This document shows positions 29,403 to 39,114 of a stretch of 64,000 nucleotides of DNA, one piece after another. The stretch's first letter is position 1, and each line of letters starts with the position of its first letter. Below the pieces are notes generated by a model. It saw only the letters and a program-made list of their open reading frames with translations. It was not told the DNA's origin and did no database searches. Origin of the DNA: Methylobacterium sp. DB0501. Lineage in GTDB: Bacteria; Pseudomonadota; Alphaproteobacteria; Rhizobiales; Beijerinckiaceae. Made by a program: the position numbers and the translations under genes. The stretch covers positions 186,001-250,000 of the forward strand of contig NZ_JAAKGV010000002.1 in assembly GCF_011043735.1 (NCBI RefSeq), written 5' to 3'.

Positions 29403-30236
29403 CTACTTCGTCGCCTTGCTGTCGGTGGCGTTCGTGGCGTTCTGCTGGGCCGGCTTGGCGGGCGCCTTCGCGGCATTCGCCTGCGGGAAGCCGATCGCGT
29501 CGATCACGTCGAAGCGCATCCCGTCCTCGGCGGTCTTCAGCGCCGCGTTGGCCTCGTAGTACTTGCCCTGGTTGATCAGCGTGGCCGCCTGGTTCACGTC
29601 CGCGACGGTCTTGTCGAGGGGCAGCACCGCCATCACGAAGTTCACGTCGACATGGGCGAGCTTCAGCTGCTCGATGGCGCCCTTCTGGTCGCCCTTGGCG
29701 AGATGCTTGTTCGCCTCGGTCACCGCGGTCGCCTTCTCGGGCGTCGCCAGGAAGTCCTCGCCCAGGGTCAGCTGGGCATCGACCGGCACCCAGGCGACCT
29801 TGTCCTTCGCCTTGGCGTCGGTGGCCTTGGCGTCGGTGGCGGCCGACTGCACGCTTCCCGTCTTGTCCACCGACGACTTGTCCGCCGATGCCTTGTTCTT
29901 GGTCGCGGCGAGCTCGGCCGGGGTCTTCAGCTCGGCCTCCGCCTTGTTGAACACGGCGTCGTCCGTCTTCGCCTTCGCCAGGGCGGCCTGGGCCTTGCCG
30001 ATGAGCGCCTTGGCCTGGGCAGGATCGGCGTCGAAGATCGCGATCCGGGCGAGGTGCATGTCACGGAACGCCTGGGCTCCGTCCTTCGAGAGCTTGCCGA
30101 CATCCTGATCGACCGCGCGCTGCGCCGCACTCTCCTGGGTCACCATCGGCTTGGCCGCCTGCTCGGTCGCATAGGCGGCGCCGCCAAGAACAGTGGTGGC
30201 AACGAGGGCAGCGACCAGGGATTTCCGGTAGGACAT
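29403..30236 (-). CDS. YfdX family protein
   Basis: A 277-residue periplasmic protein with a Sec signal peptide (cleavage after YAT near residue 24). The conserved YfdX features are AWVPVDAQLTLGEDF, LKLAHVDVNFVMAVLPL and YYEANAALKTAEDG. YfdX in Enterobacteria is linked to acid and antibiotic stress; its molecular function is not settled. The middle (about 110-145) is a Lys/Ala/Asp-rich low-complexity linker, and the tail repeats Ala/Asn/Lys. AAGGAGGC precedes ATG 30236. Confidence 0.9.
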   Translation of the reverse strand: MSYRKSLVAALVATTVLGGAAYATEQAAKPMVTQESAAQRAVDQDVGKLSKDGAQAFRDMHLARIAIFDADPAQAKALIGKAQAALAKAKTDDAVFNKAEAELKTPAELAATKNKASADKSSVDKTGSVQSAATDAKATDAKAKDKVAWVPVDAQLTLGEDFLATPEKATAVTEANKHLAKGDQKGAIEQLKLAHVDVNFVMAVLPLDKTVADVNQAATLINQGKYYEANAALKTAEDGMRFDVIDAIGFPQANAAKAPAKPAQQNATNATDSKATK

Positions 30237-30560
30237 GACTTTGCCTCCTTATGAAATCGATGCCGGTTTGATTGGGGGCATCGCTGCGTTGGTGACATTC
30301 GAATAACACACGGGTGGAAGGCGGGTTGCCTGATCGCTTCATTAAAAGCTTGTAACTCAACGTCATCGCGCGAACGGGAAGAGCATCAACCGACGGTCGT
30401 TCGGGGTGGCGCGTCGTCCCGTCCGGGGGGCGGGTGGGGGGGACACCGCTATCGGCGCGCGTCGAAACCGGCCTGGGACGCGAGCACATCCCGAGGCCGG
30501 TGAGTTCATCGGAGGGTGCGATTGAGATCGGGGCAGATCGCATGCCCCTGAATGGCGAAA

Positions 30561-30640
30561 TCGCACAATAAAAGAATACCGAAATAATGATTTTATGATT
30601 TAAAGATCTAATGTTTATGAGATTTTGCGCGTCGTTTAGC
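30561..30640. other. A+T-rich island in the 30237-30911 gap
   Basis: This 675-bp gap between yfdX and bdh has no supportable gene. The 80 bases here are only 30% G+C (24 of 80 counted) against about 70% around them. It may be a promoter/upstream element for yfdX on the minus strand or an inserted relic. Two palindromic repeats of the window's family lie next to it (about 30648-30682, weak, and 30754-30788). Confidence 0.4.
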
Positions 30641-30753
30641 CGCCACCTCGTCCCGGGTTCGCCGCAGGCGTGAGTCCGGGATCCGTCACCGCTCGGGATT
30701 CAGAAAAAAGGGTGAGAGGCGTGCCGTCTCATCTGGCACCGTCGGCGGCGATG

Positions 30754-30788
30754 GATCCCGGGTTCCGCTCCGCGGTCTCGGGACGACG
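30754..30788 (-). repeat. intergenic palindrome family, copy 1
   Basis: An approximately 35-bp palindromic element (ATCCCGGG...TCTCGGGAC type) that matches the reverse complement of the elements at 36936-36973 and 37058-37113. It is imperfect, with stem-forming CCCG/CGGG ends and a CCGCTCCGCGG centre. Confidence 0.6.
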
Positions 30789-30911
30789 CCGAGGATGCCA
30801 TGACGGTGGAGGGGGGAGGTCGGCTCCTGCGGCGAGGCGACGAGGGCGGGGCCGTCCGCATCCCATGCAAGCGGTCGGGAGAACCGGAAAACCCGGCTCT
30901 CCCACCGCCCT

Positions 30912-31697
30912 CTACTGCGCCGTCCAGCCCCCATCGACCGACAGGTTGGTGCCGGTGATCTGGCTCGCGGCATCCGTGCACAGGAACGACGCGATCGCCG
31001 CGACCTGCTCGACGGTGACGAATTCCTTGGTCGGCTGCGCCTTGAGCAGCACCTCGTCGATCACCTGCTCCTTGGTCAGGCCGCGGGCCTTCATGGTGTC
31101 GGGGATCTGCGCCTCGACCAGCGGGGTCCAGACGTAGCCGGGCGAGATGCAGTTGACGGTGATCTTGTGGGTGGCGAGTTCGAGGGCCGCGGTCTTGGTC
31201 AGGCCGGCGATGCCGTGCTTGGCCGCGACGTAGGCCGACTTGTACGGCGAGGCGACGAGCGAGTGGGCGGAGGCCGTGTTGATGATCCGGCCCCAGCCCT
31301 TCCTCTTCATGCCGGGGATCGCCGCCCGCATGGTGTGGAAGGCCGAGGACAGGTTGATCGCGATGATCTGGTCCCACTTCTCGACCGGGAACTCGTCGAT
31401 CGCCGAGACGTACTGGATGCCCGCATTGTTGACGAGGATGTCGACCGCACCGAACGCCGTTTCGGTCTCCGCCACCATGGCGGCGATCTCCTCGGGCTTG
31501 GTCATGTCGGCGCCGGAGTAATGCGCCGTCACGCCGAACTCGGCCTCGATGCCGGCGCGCTCCTTCTCGATCGCCTCCGGCTTGCCGAAGCCGTTGAGGA
31601 CGACGTTGGCGCCCTGCTGCGCCAGCGACCGGGCGATGGCGAGGCCGATGCCGCTCGTCGAGCCGGTGACGAGGGCGGTTTTCGATTGCAGCGACAT
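30912..31697 (-). CDS. bdhA: 3-hydroxybutyrate dehydrogenase
   Basis: SDR enzyme that oxidises D-3-hydroxybutyrate to acetoacetate with NAD+. The cofactor motif is TGSTSGIG (residues 11-18), NNAG is at 90-93, and the active site is S143, Y156 and K160. The HKITVNCISPGYVWTPLVEAQ segment is typical of BDH rather than of general SDRs. It is the last gene of an operon with adc and a patatin gene, which together suggest PHB/ketone-body metabolism. ATG 31697 follows GAGGAGAGAACG. Confidence 0.93.
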   Translation of the reverse strand: MSLQSKTALVTGSTSGIGLAIARSLAQQGANVVLNGFGKPEAIEKERAGIEAEFGVTAHYSGADMTKPEEIAAMVAETETAFGAVDILVNNAGIQYVSAIDEFPVEKWDQIIAINLSSAFHTMRAAIPGMKRKGWGRIINTASAHSLVASPYKSAYVAAKHGIAGLTKTAALELATHKITVNCISPGYVWTPLVEAQIPDTMKARGLTKEQVIDEVLLKAQPTKEFVTVEQVAAIASFLCTDAASQITGTNLSVDGGWTAQ

Positions 31698-31750
31698 GAC
31701 GTTCTCTCCTCGGGCCCGAATGGTGGCCGGGCTCTTCAGGCCAGATAGTC

Positions 31751-32494
31751 TCAGGCCAGGTAATCGTGCAGCACGTGGCCGTACGGCAGGGTGAAATCGA
31801 CGATCTGGTGCCGGCCGCCGACGATCCGGCGCACCGGCAGGTCGGCGACGCGGCAATTGACGTGCGGGATCAGGTGCAGCCGGGCCTCGCCCTCCCAGGC
31901 GCCGTGGACCGTGACGTCCTGCAGCCGGTAGCCGACGAGCTGCGCGACCTTCACGCCGCCATCGACGTCCGGGATCAGCTTCAGGTTGACGTTGAGCTGG
32001 CCGATCCCGTCGCGGATCGTGTCGAGCCGGTCCTCCAGGCTGTGGTGCTTGTAGGTCATCGTGCCCATCGCCACCCGCTCCTCGTCGTAGTGCAGGGTGC
32101 CGGTCAGCGTGTCCTTCATCACCTTGAGCCGGGGCACGCCGTATTTCTTCGGAAAGCCCCAGATCTCGCGGCCGGCGGTGATCGGCGGCTCGTCGTCGAG
32201 ATACATCTGGACCGAGTAGTTGCAGGGCTCGCCCTTGTAGGTCGCGACGATGGCCGAACCGCTCTCCTCGTAATCGCCGAAGCCGGAGGAATCCGGCATC
32301 TTCATCCACTCGTAGTAGGCCAGGTTGCCGGGCGCCGGCTCGAGCGGCTCAGGAAGAGCGGCCCGGAGCGCGTCCGGATCGGTCTCGTAGGTGATGATGA
32401 GGTATTCGCGCCGCATGAACCGGTAGGGCCCATGCGGGTAGCTCGGGCTGAAGGCCGGCATCGAGGGCGCCTTCAGGATCTCCTCGCGGGTCAT
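31751..32494 (-). CDS. adc: acetoacetate decarboxylase
   Basis: Decarboxylates acetoacetate to acetone and CO2 through a Schiff base. The catalytic Lys lies in REIWGFPKKYG (K116/K117, the FPKK pair of the family). The 247-residue length fits. It lies 25 bp after the patatin gene stop and 53 bp before bdhA; its substrate is the product of BdhA, so the operon is functionally coherent. Confidence 0.94.
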   Translation of the reverse strand: MTREEILKAPSMPAFSPSYPHGPYRFMRREYLIITYETDPDALRAALPEPLEPAPGNLAYYEWMKMPDSSGFGDYEESGSAIVATYKGEPCNYSVQMYLDDEPPITAGREIWGFPKKYGVPRLKVMKDTLTGTLHYDEERVAMGTMTYKHHSLEDRLDTIRDGIGQLNVNLKLIPDVDGGVKVAQLVGYRLQDVTVHGAWEGEARLHLIPHVNCRVADLPVRRIVGGRHQIVDFTLPYGHVLHDYLA

Positions 32495-32519
32495 GCGGCG
32501 TTCCTTCCTGTGCGGGGCG

Positions 32520-33638
32520 TCAATCCCGCGCGTCGCGGGTCAGGTCGAAGACGGTCACGCCCCGGTCGGGCCGGCAGCGCTCGATCCAGTGGCGATGGCG
32601 CAGCGAGCGGCGCACGTCGTTGCGGCCGGCCTTCCAGTGCTCCAGCATCGTGGTGCGCGAGAACTCGTAATCCTTGGCGTCGCTCTCGTAGTTCTTGGCC
32701 CGGTAGATCAGCTGCAGGATCGTCACCGCGTTCTGGTGGCTGACCTCCGACAGGAAGGCGACGTCGGGATCCTGGCGCAGCTCGGGCGGCAGCTTGTCGA
32801 ACAGGCGCCGGAACGCGGTCTTGGCCTTGTGGATCTCGATCTGGTCGTCCGTGTTGAGCCGGGTGCGGCTCGAATACCGGATGTCCTTCTCGCGCTCGGC
32901 CGCCTCCGACAGGGTGCGGGGCAGCGGGCCGCGGGCGCTGAACAGGTCGACCTGGAACACCGCGAGGTCGCGCAACCGCTCCTCGTCGAGCACGTATTGC
33001 AGCGGCGTGTTCGAGACGATGCCGCCGTCCCAGTAGAGCTCGCCGTCGATCTCGACCGGCGGGAAGCCCGGCGGCAGGGCGCCCGAGGCCATGACGTGCT
33101 CGGGGCCAATCCGGTCGCGCTGGTTGTCGAAATAGATGAAGTTGCCGGTGCGGATGTTGACCGCGCCGACGCTGAGCCGCGTCTCGCGCCGGTTGATGCG
33201 GTCGAAATCGACCAGGTCGAGCAGCGTCTGCCGCAACGGGGCGGTGTCGTAGTAGCTCAGCGCCTGCGGGGCGCCGGCCGGGTAGAAGGCGGCCGGGGGC
33301 ACGCGCGGGGCGAAGAAGCCCGGCACCCCGACCGTCGCCCCGAAGGCGGCGCTCCAGGCGTTGAACACCTCCCGCGCCTGCTCGCCGGGCCACCAGGGCG
33401 AGACGGTGATCGAGGAGGAGACCGTGTCCCAGAACGCCCGCAGCCGCTCGATCCGGCGCTCCGGCGGGTTGCCGGCGATGAGCGCGGCGTTGATCGCCCC
33501 GATCGAGATGCCGGCGACCCAGTCCGGCGACAGGCCGGCCTCCTGCATCGCCTCGGCGATGCCGGCCTGGTAGGAGCCGAGCGCCCCGCCGCCCTGCAGC
33601 ACCAGCACCCGGCACTCGTCACGGTTCGCCTCGTCCAT
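32520..33638 (-). CDS. patatin-like phospholipase/esterase (DUF3734-type)
   Basis: A 372-residue lipid acyl hydrolase. The oxyanion motif GGGALGSYQAG, the nucleophile motif GISIG (GXSXG) and the catalytic Asp in DGGIVSNTP are all present. The C-terminal part matches the DUF3734 extension seen in this group. It is first in the patatin-adc-bdhA operon, so it may act on PHB-granule lipid or hydroxybutyrate oligomers, but this is inference. GGAGG lies upstream of ATG 33638. Confidence 0.9.
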   Translation of the reverse strand: MDEANRDECRVLVLQGGGALGSYQAGIAEAMQEAGLSPDWVAGISIGAINAALIAGNPPERRIERLRAFWDTVSSSITVSPWWPGEQAREVFNAWSAAFGATVGVPGFFAPRVPPAAFYPAGAPQALSYYDTAPLRQTLLDLVDFDRINRRETRLSVGAVNIRTGNFIYFDNQRDRIGPEHVMASGALPPGFPPVEIDGELYWDGGIVSNTPLQYVLDEERLRDLAVFQVDLFSARGPLPRTLSEAAEREKDIRYSSRTRLNTDDQIEIHKAKTAFRRLFDKLPPELRQDPDVAFLSEVSHQNAVTILQLIYRAKNYESDAKDYEFSRTTMLEHWKAGRNDVRRSLRHRHWIERCRPDRGVTVFDLTRDARD

Positions 33639-33933
33639 CAGGGCCTCCGCGCGTGAATTCCGGCGGTTAGATGATGCTGCACTGCCGCGAAGCAAGGCTT
33701 GCGCGGCGGAGCCGATCCGATTTCGCGCCGGTCCCGGCCCGGGTCACCGGGTTGACACGGGCCGGCCCCTTCGCCAAGCCTCCGCGCCGCCCGGCCCCCG
33801 ATCCCGGCCGCCGCGGCGAACAGGCCTTCCTCGATCCCCGCAGGGCTTTGGTTCACGGCTCCCCGCCCAGGTTTTTCTGCCGAGGCGTCCTTCCAGGCCC
33901 CTGCGAAGCCGGCCCGACACAGCACAGGTCCCG

Positions 33934-34887
33934 ATGCGCTCCTACCTCGACTTCGAAAAGCCCGTCGCCGAGCTCGAGGCGAAGCTCGAGGAGCTGAGGG
34001 CCCTCGGCGACCGGGACGGCGCGGTGGCGATCAGCGAGGACGTGACGCGGCTGGAGGCCAAGGCCGCGGCGGCGCTCGCCGAGCTCTATGCCGGCCTCAC
34101 TCCCTGGCAGAAGACCCAGGTCGCCCGCCATCCCCAGCGGCCGCACTTCGTCGATTACTGCGCCGGCCTGATCGAGGAGTTCCAGCCCCTCGCCGGCGAC
34201 CGCGTGTTCGGCGAGGACGAGGCGGTGGTCGGCGGCTTCGGCCGCTTCCGCGGCCGGCCGGTCTGCGTCATCGGCCAGGAGAAGGGCGCCACCACCGAGG
34301 CCCGCATCCGGCACAATTTCGGCATGGCCAAGCCCGAGGGCTACCGCAAGGCGGTCCGCCTGATGGGGCTCGCCGGCCGCTTCGGCCTGCCGGTCCTCAC
34401 CTTCGTCGACACCGCCGGCGCCTATCCGGGCATCGAGGCGGAGGAGCGCGGCCAGGCCGAGGCCATCGCCCGCTCGACGGAGGCCTGCCTCGGCCTGCCG
34501 ACTCCCAACGTCACGGTGGTGATCGGGGAGGGCGGCTCGGGCGGCGCCATCGCGCTCGCCACCGCCAACACGGTACTGATGCTGGAGCATGCGATCTACA
34601 GCGTGATCTCGCCGGAGGGCGCCGCCTCGATCCTGTGGCGCGATGCCGGCCGCGCCCAGGACGCCGCCACCGCGATGAAGATCACCGCCCAGGACCTCCT
34701 GCGGCTGGGCGTCATCGACGGCATCGTCCCCGAGCCGACCGGCGGCGCCCACCGCGACGGCCAGGCGGCGATCCGCGCGACCGGCGAGGCGATCGCCAGC
34801 GCCCTGGAGCCGCTCTCGGTCCTCGATGCGGACACGGTGCGCGACCGGCGCGCGCAGAAGTTCCTGGAGATCGGGCGGAGCCTGTAG
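33934..34887 (+). CDS. accA: acetyl-CoA carboxylase carboxyltransferase subunit alpha
   Basis: Forms malonyl-CoA with AccD in the first step of fatty acid synthesis. The 317-residue protein has the usual N-terminal coiled region (YLDFEKPVAELEAKLEEL), the IGQEKG...NFGMAKPEGYRKA block, TFVDTAGAYPG, and the GEGGSGGAIALA motif. It is monocistronic. Upstream 33639-33933 contains TTGACA at 33753-33758, a possible -35 box without a good -10. Confidence 0.97.
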   Translation: MRSYLDFEKPVAELEAKLEELRALGDRDGAVAISEDVTRLEAKAAAALAELYAGLTPWQKTQVARHPQRPHFVDYCAGLIEEFQPLAGDRVFGEDEAVVGGFGRFRGRPVCVIGQEKGATTEARIRHNFGMAKPEGYRKAVRLMGLAGRFGLPVLTFVDTAGAYPGIEAEERGQAEAIARSTEACLGLPTPNVTVVIGEGGSGGAIALATANTVLMLEHAIYSVISPEGAASILWRDAGRAQDAATAMKITAQDLLRLGVIDGIVPEPTGGAHRDGQAAIRATGEAIASALEPLSVLDADTVRDRRAQKFLEIGRSL

Positions 34888-34930
34888 GAGGCCGACGGTC
34901 TGCCTTCCTGCGCGACGGGTCCGAAGCCTG

Positions 34931-34970
34931 TTCGTCGTCCCGGGCTCCACTTTCGCGGCCCCTTGACGAT
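34931..34970 (-). repeat. intergenic palindrome family, copy 2
   Basis: An approximately 40-bp degenerate copy (GTCGTCCCGGGCTCC...GCGGCCCC...GACGAT) matching the reverse complement of the elements at 36936 and 37058. The 427-bp gap 34888-35314 in which it lies has no other supportable feature; an A+T-rich AAGTTTAACGAAG at about 35230 could belong to the next gene's promoter. Confidence 0.55.
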
Positions 34971-35314
34971 CCGGAGGCGTGCAGTGCCGGTGCGCCGACC
35001 CGGCCGGGTTCCGGCGTCCTTGCCGAGCCGGGGCCATCCCCGTCATCCACAGCCCCGCACAACCCCCATGCCTCAGACACAACCCGGCCTTGGTTTCGCC
35101 GAAGACCGGGCGGATGTCTTGGCGGGTGAGCCCCGTGACGCCGGGCGCCGGCTTGCTGCGAAGTGCTTGGCAAGGGCGCTGTTGAACCAATCCCCGCAAT
35201 CTTGGCCGTTCTTGCGGTAAGAGCCGGGTAAGTTTAACGAAGCTATGGGGTTGGGGAGACCGGTCCGAGGCGTCAGGGTGCCGACGGTCCGACGGGCGAG
35301 AAGGCGGGGTTCCC

Positions 35315-36892
35315 ATGGTGCGTCTGAAAGGGCGTCTGGCGATGCGTTCGGTGCTGGCGGCGAGCGGCCTCGTCGCCGCCCTGTCCCTCGGAGCATGCCA
35401 GGATGCCGGGTTCTCCGCCGCCGGCTCGGCGCGGGCCCGCGAGCCGATCCCGCCGAAGACCGTCGCCCTGATGGCGTCGAAGAACATGTCGCCCCGCGAT
35501 CCCATCCTGATCCGTGCCTTCAAGAAGGAATCGGAGATGGAGGTGTGGAAGCGCGGCACCGACGGCCAGTACGCGCTGCTGAAGACCTTCCCGATCTGCC
35601 GCTGGTCGGGCCAGCTCGGGCCGAAGGTGCGGGAGGGCGACCGCCAGGCGCCCGAGGGGTTCTATCCCATCGCCATGGGGCAGATGAACCCGAACTCGTC
35701 CTACTATCTCTCCTTCGATACCGGCTATCCCAACGCCTTCGACCGCGCCAACGGCCGTACCGGCAGCTACCTGATGGTGCACGGCACCTGCTCGTCGGCC
35801 GGCTGCTTCGCCATGACCGACGAGGCGATCGCCGAGATCTACGCCATCGCCCGCGAGGCCTTCGTCGGCGGGCAGCGGGCGTTCCAGTTCCAGTCCTATC
35901 CGTTCCGGATGACGGCGCAGAACCTCGCCAAGTTCCGCAACGACCCCAACATCGGCTTCTGGCGGAACCTCAAGGAGGGCTCGGACTATTTCGAGGCCCT
36001 GCACGAGGAGCCGCGGGTCGGCGTCTGCGGCACCCGCTACGTCTTCGGCGGCTCGGACGCGGCGGCGGGCGCCTGCAACCCGAAGGTCGATCCCGTCGTC
36101 GTCGCCAAGCGCGAGAAGGACGAGGTCGAGGTGGCCGAGCTGATCGCCAAGGGCGCCGCGGCGACCCGCCTGGTCTATCAGGATGGCGGCCAGCACCCGT
36201 ATTTCCGCGAGAGCGCGCCGAGCACCCAGCTCTTCGCCGAGCAGGCCCAGCCACGGCCCAACATGGGTACCATCAGCCGGCCCGAGGCCCTGGCGGCGGC
36301 GCCGGAAGAGATCGTGATCGAGCCGAAGGTGAAGCCGACGCTGCTCGCCAAGATCGATGCCAAGCACGAGAAGGGCAAGCACGGGGCGGTGAAGCCGACG
36401 GCGCTCGCCTTCGCGGCGCCGGCCACCGACCCGGCCCCGATCCCGACCCGCGAGGCCGCACAGGCCGCCGCCGCTCCGTCGGCTCCGATCACCGTAGCGA
36501 GCGCCGACGGCGATCCGGCCGCCTATCGCAAGCTCCTCGGCAACCTGTTCGGCGGCGCTCCAGCGGCGCCTCCCGCCGCTCCCGCTGCCCTGCCGGCTGC
36601 CGACACCGCCCCGGTCGCGGCAATCTCGCCGGCCGCGCCCCTGCCGAAGAAGGTGATCGTCCACCCGCGCCCGGCCCCGGCCGTCCACGCGGCCGCCACC
36701 GCCAAGGTCGATGGGCTCAATCCTGCGGCGGCGAAGAAGGCGGAGGTCAAGCCCGCCGAGGTCAAGGCGTCCGAGACGAAGCCCGCCGCCAAGGCCGGCG
36801 AGGCGAAGCCGGCCGAGAAGGCGCCGGAGACCGGAAAGCGCACCGAAGCGCCGAGCCGCAACCGCGTTGCCGCCTCGCAGCCGGCGAACTGA
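35315..36892 (+). CDS. L,D-transpeptidase (YkuD/YafK-type) lipoprotein
   Basis: A 525-residue envelope enzyme that could form 3-3 crosslinks or attach proteins to peptidoglycan. A lipobox LSLGAC (Cys28) makes it a likely lipoprotein. The catalytic domain (about 45-260) has HGTCSSAGCFAM with H156 and nucleophile C164 in the (H)xxxxxSxGC pattern. The second half (about 300-525) is a Pro/Ala/Lys-rich low-complexity tail that could reach through the wall. An alternative start ATG 35342 would give a more typical signal peptide. Confidence 0.9.
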   Translation: MVRLKGRLAMRSVLAASGLVAALSLGACQDAGFSAAGSARAREPIPPKTVALMASKNMSPRDPILIRAFKKESEMEVWKRGTDGQYALLKTFPICRWSGQLGPKVREGDRQAPEGFYPIAMGQMNPNSSYYLSFDTGYPNAFDRANGRTGSYLMVHGTCSSAGCFAMTDEAIAEIYAIAREAFVGGQRAFQFQSYPFRMTAQNLAKFRNDPNIGFWRNLKEGSDYFEALHEEPRVGVCGTRYVFGGSDAAAGACNPKVDPVVVAKREKDEVEVAELIAKGAAATRLVYQDGGQHPYFRESAPSTQLFAEQAQPRPNMGTISRPEALAAAPEEIVIEPKVKPTLLAKIDAKHEKGKHGAVKPTALAFAAPATDPAPIPTREAAQAAAAPSAPITVASADGDPAAYRKLLGNLFGGAPAAPPAAPAALPAADTAPVAAISPAAPLPKKVIVHPRPAPAVHAAATAKVDGLNPAAAKKAEVKPAEVKASETKPAAKAGEAKPAEKAPETGKRTEAPSRNRVAASQPAN

Positions 36893-36935
36893 AATCCTCT
36901 CTCTCGGCCTCCTCGACGGATCTTCCACCCTCGGC

Positions 36936-36973
36936 GTCATCGCGGGGCCGCGACAGCGGAAGCCCGGGATGAC
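36936..36973 (+). repeat. intergenic palindrome family, copy 3
   Basis: A 38-bp imperfect palindrome with arms GTCATC and GATGAC and a CCGCGACAGCGG centre. It lies 44 bp after the L,D-transpeptidase stop and is followed within 100 bp by the long palindrome at 37058. The gap 36893-37212 holds nothing else. Confidence 0.6.
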
Positions 36974-37034
36974 CCTTCGTGACGTCGAGCGGTGCTCCAG
37001 GTCTTCGAATCTACTGCATTTTCCGAGATTCCGT

Positions 37035-37113
37035 TTGATCGGTCTCTCCGGATATTGAACCCGCCGTGTCGTTCCGGGGCCGCGTAGCGGAGCCCGGAAC
37101 GACACGGCGGGTT
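37035..37113 (+). repeat. intergenic palindrome family, copy 4 (21-bp perfect stem)
   Basis: Arms 37058-37078 and 37093-37113 are perfect 21-bp reverse complements, and the 14-nt centre holds a further CCGC-GTA-GCGG stem. A 13-base leader (37035-37047, TTGATCGGTCTCT) occurs with one change in copy 5 at 51243. It lies between the convergent L,D-transpeptidase and nhaA genes, 99 bp from the nhaA stop, so it may serve as a bidirectional terminator or mRNA-stabilising element. No insertion-sequence gene accompanies it. Confidence 0.8.
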
Positions 37114-37212
37114 GTGTATCCTGCCGATCGGGTCGAACAGGCTCCGAGACGATCCGGTATCCGCCTCGTCGGGAAAATGCTCCGGTCCGGTCCCCGCCGG
37201 GCCCGGGTGCTG

Positions 37213-38424
<1,212 letters not shown>

Positions 38425-38469
38425 GTCCCCCGCCTGCCAGGAATCGAGTGCTGGATCAACGCACGGATG

Positions 38470-39114
38470 CTACCGCCGCCCGAGCGCCGCCCGCACCAGC
38501 GTCACCGCGTCCCCGCTCGCCCATTCCGCCGGGCCCTTCATCACGCCGATCTCGCAACCGGCGGGATCGATCAGGAAGGTGGTGGGCAGGCCGACGACGT
38601 CGCCGATCGTCTGCAGCGCCGGCAGCGCCCGCCCGGCCGGGTCCGAATAATAGGCGAGACGGGTGATCCCGTTCTCCTTCATCCAGAGCGGCGGCCGGTC
38701 GGGGTTGCGGGTGTCGAGGTTGAGCGCCACCACCTCGAAATCCTGGCCCCCCAGTGCGCCCTGGAGCCGGTCGAGGGCCGGCATCTCCGCCTTGCACGGC
38801 GCGCACCAGGTCGCCCACAGGTTCAGGAGCACGGTCCGGCCCTTGAGGTCGGCGAGGGTCCTCGGTTGCCCGTCCGGCCCGGTGAAGGTGATGGCCGGCG
38901 CGGGCTTCGGGTCGGGGGCGACCTGGAGCGCCGCGACCTCGCCGCGGGCGAGCGGCGCGACGCGGGCGGCGGTGGCGACCCCGAGCGGGCAGGCGCCGCC
39001 GTTGCTCCGGTCGCCAAGCCCGTATAGGGCAGCCCCGAGGCCGAGGACGGCGACGAGCCCCCCTGCGAGGGCGAGGCGGGTGGTCCGCGAGGATGCGAGG
39101 CGAGGTGAGGACAT
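38470..39114 (-). CDS. TlpA family thiol-disulfide oxidoreductase
   Basis: A 214-residue thioredoxin-fold protein anchored by an N-terminal helix (residues about 12-33) and facing the periplasm. The redox motif is [13 protein letters not shown] (C104, C107), followed by [14 protein letters not shown] with the cis-Pro. It probably reduces periplasmic disulfides, for example in cytochrome c maturation. The start codon (CAT at 39112-39114) overlaps by two bases the argH start (39113-39115) on the other strand, and there is no ribosome site before it, so the start is a little uncertain. Confidence 0.92.
   Translation of the reverse strand: MSSPRLASSRTTRLALAGGLVAVLGLGAALYGLGDRSNGGACPLGVATAARVAPLARGEVAALQVAPDPKPAPAITFTGPDGQPRTLADLKGRTVLLNLWATWCAPCKAEMPALDRLQGALGGQDFEVVALNLDTRNPDRPPLWMKENGITRLAYYSDPAGRALPALQTIGDVVGLPTTFLIDPAGCEIGVMKGPAEWASGDAVTLVRAALGRR

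Noticed and set aside
33753..33758. TTGACA as the -35 of an accA promoter
   Set aside because: No reasonable -10 at 16-18 bases downstream, so not listed as a promoter.
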